Below are positions 49,337 to 52,135 of a stretch of 52,135 bases of DNA, in pieces. The translations under genes and the position numbers were made by a program. Under the pieces are notes generated by a model, which worked only from the letters and a program-made list of their open reading frames with translations, searched no databases and had not been told where the DNA came from. Source of the stretch: Paenibacillus senegalensis JC66 (GTDB taxonomy: Bacteria > Bacillota > Bacilli > Paenibacillales > NBRC-103111); NCBI RefSeq assembly GCF_000285515.1, contig NZ_HE610967.1, positions 9,936 to 62,070 on the forward strand, given 5' to 3'. Position 1 is the stretch's first letter; each line of letters opens with the position of its first letter.

Positions 49337-50051
49337 CTTCATCTTTATTCTGCTCCTGCTTTTCTTCTCCGCCTTCACCCTCACCTTCTCCCTCTCCCTC
49401 TTGACTGTCTTCTTCCTGCTGCGAACCTTGCTCTCCTTGCCCTTCGCCGGACTTCTGCTGATCCGATTTTGGCGGTGGCTGAGGGCGGCTTTCTTCCCTG
49501 ACTACTGCACGGAACAGTTCCATCAATTGAACTTTGAATAAAGGGCTTTTTAGCGATTCGTCCATCATCTTAATGGTTTGCTGCCGGTATTCGGGGCTTT
49601 TCATTGTTTCCATAACCAAGGCTTTAAATTGTTCGTTATTCATCAGCTCAAGCATCTGCTGCTGATATTCAGGATCTTTCATGAGATCCTTATTTAATTG
49701 TTTGCTGTATTTTTGGAGCGATTTGGCGAAATCTCCGGCAAATTTCGGTTCCAGCATTGTTTGCTCAATAAGCTGCGTGTAATTCGGGTCCGTTAATACT
49801 TCCTTGACCGCTAATTGGATTTGTTGTCCTTCCCCTGTGGACAGCAAGCGCATCGTTTCGTTTTGGTTGCGGTTTACGGCCTGCTGAACGGCTTGTTGCC
49901 CTTCATCGGAATTTAAAATGTCAAGAAGCATGGATTTGACATCTTTATAGCCAAGACTGCTTTGTTCCGATTGCTGCTGGGCTCCACAGGAAGTAGCAAG
50001 CACGCATGCCAAAAGAAGTAGAGCAATAAGGCGGATGGATGACCATTTCAT
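49323..50051 (-). CDS. gerD: Spore germination lipoprotein GerD
   Basis: GerD gathers nutrient receptors into the germinosome on the inner spore membrane. The 242-residue protein has a lipoprotein signal with lipobox LATSC at about 18-22. The middle is helical with repeated segments (KSMLLDILNSDEGQQAV, QMLELMNNEQFKALV, MKSPEYRQQTIKMM). The C-terminal 40 or so residues are a low-complexity acidic tail (GEGEGEGEGGEEKQ), making it longer than B. subtilis GerD (185). The SD is GGAAGGGAG. Its 3' end sits in a terminator. Confidence 0.93.
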   Translation of the reverse strand: MKWSSIRLIALLLLACVLATSCGAQQQSEQSSLGYKDVKSMLLDILNSDEGQQAVQQAVNRNQNETMRLLSTGEGQQIQLAVKEVLTDPNYTQLIEQTMLEPKFAGDFAKSLQKYSKQLNKDLMKDPEYQQQMLELMNNEQFKALVMETMKSPEYRQQTIKMMDESLKSPLFKVQLMELFRAVVREESRPQPPPKSDQQKSGEGQGEQGSQQEEDSQEGEGEGEGEGGEEKQEQNKDEEEQS

Positions 50052-50075
50052 GTGTCTGAGGCTCCCTTCCTGAAA

Positions 50076-50082
50076 TAGTATG
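50076..50082 (-). promoter_or_regulatory. Possible sigma-G -10 element of gerD
   Basis: On the minus strand CATACTA lies about 25 nt before the gerD start and matches the sigma-G -10 consensus (CATNNTA). No convincing -35 at 17-18 nt was found, so this is weak. Confidence 0.3.
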
Positions 50083-50229
50083 TTTAGTGTGCGTGAATCT
50101 GATTGAATTATGTTGCTTCAAATTAGCTTTTTGCTGTAAAGGTTGGTACAATTAGGTCAGTTTGGGGACCGGAAAATTAAGTTCGCTGCAAGCGTACAAT
50201 ACAGGCGTAAAAACACAGCTGGTTTACAA

Positions 50230-50258
50230 CAAAAAAAGCCCCGCCTAAGGGACTTTTT
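50230..50258. terminator. Bidirectional terminator after pdaB
   Basis: AGCCCC (50237-50242) pairs with GGGACT (50249-50254) with one G·U pair. It is flanked by an A run on the left and a T run on the right. It ends pdaB on the minus strand. The 231-nt gap to gerD holds no gene. Confidence 0.75.
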
Positions 50259-50282
50259 ATCATATTGCGGTTCGGATGAATC

Positions 50283-51047
50283 TTACTGATCTTCGACAGC
50301 TTTTTGTTGAACGGTGGTTTGCTCGAGCAGCTGGGAGACGGTAACAAATTCATAGCCTTGAGATCTGAGCTCGTCAATAATGACAGGCAGGGCCTCATGG
50401 GTTTGTTTGCTTGAGTCGCTGGCGTGAAGGAGAACGATGTCTCCGGGATGGGCATTTTGCAGAACGCGTTCCGTAATGACCTCAACCCCAGGATTCTCCC
50501 AATCCATGGAATCGGTATGCCATTGAATGACTTTATAATTCAGTTCATCGGCTATTTTTAATACCCTTTTGTCAAAGTCGCCGTTAGGCAGTCGGATGAG
50601 TTCCGGAGCCATGCCCAGCTCATCCTGTAAGATTTGATGGGCGGTTTGTATCTGCCGGCGAATTTCATCGTTCTCCAGGCTGCTGTAATTGGTATGTTTG
50701 TGTCCATGGCTGCCAATTTCAAATCCAGCTTGTTTAATTTTTTTGGCGATATCCGGATGGCTTTTGACCCATGGAGAAGACAGGAAGAAGGTAGCGTTCT
50801 GTATTTCTTTGTCAGCAAGTACCTGCAGAATTGGTTCGGCACGCTCTTCGCCCCAACTAATATCAAAAGTCAGAGCAATCCATTTCTTATCGGTTGGCAC
50901 ACTGTAGATGGCCGCCGGTTCTGCTTGGGTAAACACCGACACATTCCCTTTTTCGGCATAAATAATGCCGCAAGCAAAGACGACTGCAACGAACACAATC
51001 AAATACTGCTTAATCTTCCTTCCGTTCAAAACATAAAAATGATTCAC
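50283..51047 (-). CDS. pdaB: Sporulation polysaccharide deacetylase PdaB
   Basis: The 254-residue protein has one N-terminal membrane segment (YLIVFVAVVFACGIIYA) and an NodB-type deacetylase domain from about 55. Motifs are LTFDISWGE (PdaB-type motif 1), SHGHKHTNYSS (metal-binding HxxxH), RLPNGDFD and LLHASDSSKQT. B. subtilis PdaB is needed to keep spores stable in late sporulation. It starts with GTG behind AAAGGAGG with a rather long spacing. It is usually preceded by kbaA; that gene is not found here. Confidence 0.93.
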   Translation of the reverse strand: MNHFYVLNGRKIKQYLIVFVAVVFACGIIYAEKGNVSVFTQAEPAAIYSVPTDKKWIALTFDISWGEERAEPILQVLADKEIQNATFFLSSPWVKSHPDIAKKIKQAGFEIGSHGHKHTNYSSLENDEIRRQIQTAHQILQDELGMAPELIRLPNGDFDKRVLKIADELNYKVIQWHTDSMDWENPGVEVITERVLQNAHPGDIVLLHASDSSKQTHEALPVIIDELRSQGYEFVTVSQLLEQTTVQQKAVEDQ

Positions 51048-51189
51048 GAGAAATGAACCTCCTTTGACCCGCTAATCCTCCCGGATGGGGCTTGGAATAC
51101 TTGTCTGCTAAACAGTCTATGCTCGGACAACCAATTTATGTCTGGTAACATAAAACGATTTAACTAGATTCTGAAAGTGGGGGTATTAC

Positions 51190-51801
51190 ATGAGTTTTCC
51201 AGCATTATGGAAGCATTTTAAAGAAATGAAGCATTATTTTATTGCTGCAACGCTTGCGTTTTTTGGCGGGGCCTTTCTTGGGTATACGAACGAGGACGCT
51301 ATCGGAGGTTTTGTAGGCCAACAAATTGGCCAGCTGCAGGGGGTGATTGGCTCTTTGACCGGGGATGAGGCAAGTCCGTGGTTTTTATTTTTTTATATTT
51401 TGATGAACAATACGTTTTTATCGATCGTCATTATGTATTTAGGCGCTTTCTTTGCCCTGGTTCCCTTATACTTTTTAGTTTCAAATGGCTTGCTGCTTGG
51501 GTATTTAGCATTAGAGAACAATTCGGCGGGAGAGTGGATGTTTTTTGCAAAGGCCATATTGCCGCATGGAATTATTGAGATTCCGGCCATTCTGATTGCA
51601 GGAGCTTACGGCATTAAGTTCGGCTTTTTGATGGCGGAAGGTGCGCTCAGTTTTATAAGCGCCAGAAGAAGAGCGATAGTACAGGAGAAAATCATTACTT
51701 TCTTAAAATTGACGATTCCTTTACTGGCGGTCATAGCAGGAATGCTGTTTGTAGCAGCTATTCTGGAAAATACGCTAACTCCTTGGCTGTTGTCCTTGTA
51801 A
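51190..51801 (+). CDS. SpoIIM/DUF95-family membrane protein
   Basis: This 203-residue protein has about five hydrophobic segments (starting at HYFIAATLAFFGGAFLG, then FYILMNNTFLSIVIMYLGAFF, LVPLYFLVSNGLLLGYL). The ILPHGIIEIPAILIAGAYG motif is typical of the stage II sporulation protein M family. SpoIIM is part of the DMP complex for engulfment; relatives exist outside it, and the canonical spoIIM is usually elsewhere. So a sporulation role is plausible but not proven. It is divergent from pdaB, with an SD AGTGGGGG before ATG 51190. Confidence 0.82.
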   Translation: MSFPALWKHFKEMKHYFIAATLAFFGGAFLGYTNEDAIGGFVGQQIGQLQGVIGSLTGDEASPWFLFFYILMNNTFLSIVIMYLGAFFALVPLYFLVSNGLLLGYLALENNSAGEWMFFAKAILPHGIIEIPAILIAGAYGIKFGFLMAEGALSFISARRRAIVQEKIITFLKLTIPLLAVIAGMLFVAAILENTLTPWLLSL

Positions 51802-51839
51802 CCCCGGGTAATAGGAGTTTAATTGTGGAGCGGGGGTTA
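51799..51839 (+). terminator. Hairpin at the SpoIIM-like stop codon
   Basis: TAACCCCG (51799-51806, including the stop) pairs with CGGGG-G-TTA (51831-51839), with one bulge. There is no adjacent T-run; ATTTTTTT follows 26 nt later. Confidence 0.35.
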
Positions 51840-52135
51840 ATCTGAACAGATAGAACGAGCAGAGATTTTTTTCTGAGGGCATCATAATTCAACACAAAAT
51901 TGTGCATAACATTAAAAGATTGGTACATGAACATACGATGAGGCAGACTAGATAAGCCAGTACCACCATTGCATGGCAGAAGCAGCGAAATATCCGCCAC
52001 ATTTATAACTTATGATGTTAACGTGTCAAACTGCAGGACTGTTTAACATCTAGAGACGTGAGGAAATACGTGCTTACATGTGATTTTCAATTATGGTGCT
52101 ATATGCAGGGGATCTTCCTGCAGGCTATGCGGTTT
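51840..52135. other. Right-end non-coding stretch
   Basis: No supported gene is present. There is a T7 run at about 51869 and a small hairpin GCAGG/CCTGC at about 52105-52121. The stretch may be the promoter region of a gene beyond the window. Confidence 0.4.

Overview
The window is a chromosomal core segment of a low-to-moderate GC, endospore-forming Firmicute. Protein sequences and gene order look like Paenibacillus or a close relative in Bacillales. The evidence is the disA-side yacL–ispD–ispF–gltX block, a Cys T-box before cysE–cysS, sigH, the rif/str/S10/spc/alpha super-cluster in the Bacillus order, and spore genes (cwlD, gerD, pdaB, a SpoIIM-like gene) at the right end. No tRNA, rRNA, CRISPR array, prophage or intact insertion sequence was seen.

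Layout. 1–8900: a terminator, a small Cys-containing protein on the minus strand, the PIN/TRAM membrane protein YacL, isoprenoid genes ispD–ispF, gltX, then a T-box-controlled cysE–cysS followed by RNA-processing genes (mrnC, rlmB, yacP). 8900–13500: sigH, then rpmG–secE–nusG and rplK–rplA–rplJ–rplL, with structured leaders and an L10-type attenuator. 13500–22000: a YbxB-like methyltransferase with a broken frame, a long structured leader, then rpoB and rpoC. 22000–26830: promoter, an L7Ae-type gene (ybxF) with a broken frame, rpsL, rpsG, fusA, tuf, terminator. 26830–42530: the S10–spc–alpha cluster from rpsJ to rplQ, including secY, adk, map, a KOW protein, infA and rpoA. 42530–44810: truA and rplM–rpsI; the ECF transporter genes that usually sit between rplQ and truA are absent, and a GC-rich, hairpin-forming stretch lies there instead. 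45000–47050: the sulfate-assimilation pair cysH–sat. 47100–51800: cwlD, salA/mrp, gerD (minus), pdaB (minus), and a SpoIIM-like membrane protein. The last ~330 bases hold no gene that I recognise.

The genes form a transcription–translation hub (RNA polymerase core, ribosomal proteins, elongation factors, Sec translocon) flanked by cysteine/sulfate metabolism and sporulation/germination genes. Almost all of it is ordinary. The unusual parts are non-coding or are broken frames: a putative SD-sequestering switch before rpmG, a ~40-bp hairpin repeat array running into the rpmJ ribosome-binding site, frame breaks in ybxB (at an A AAA AAC heptamer) and ybxF, structured leaders before rpoB and rpoA, the rplQ–truA gap, and dyads before cysH and salA. 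I found no clear new multi-gene system.
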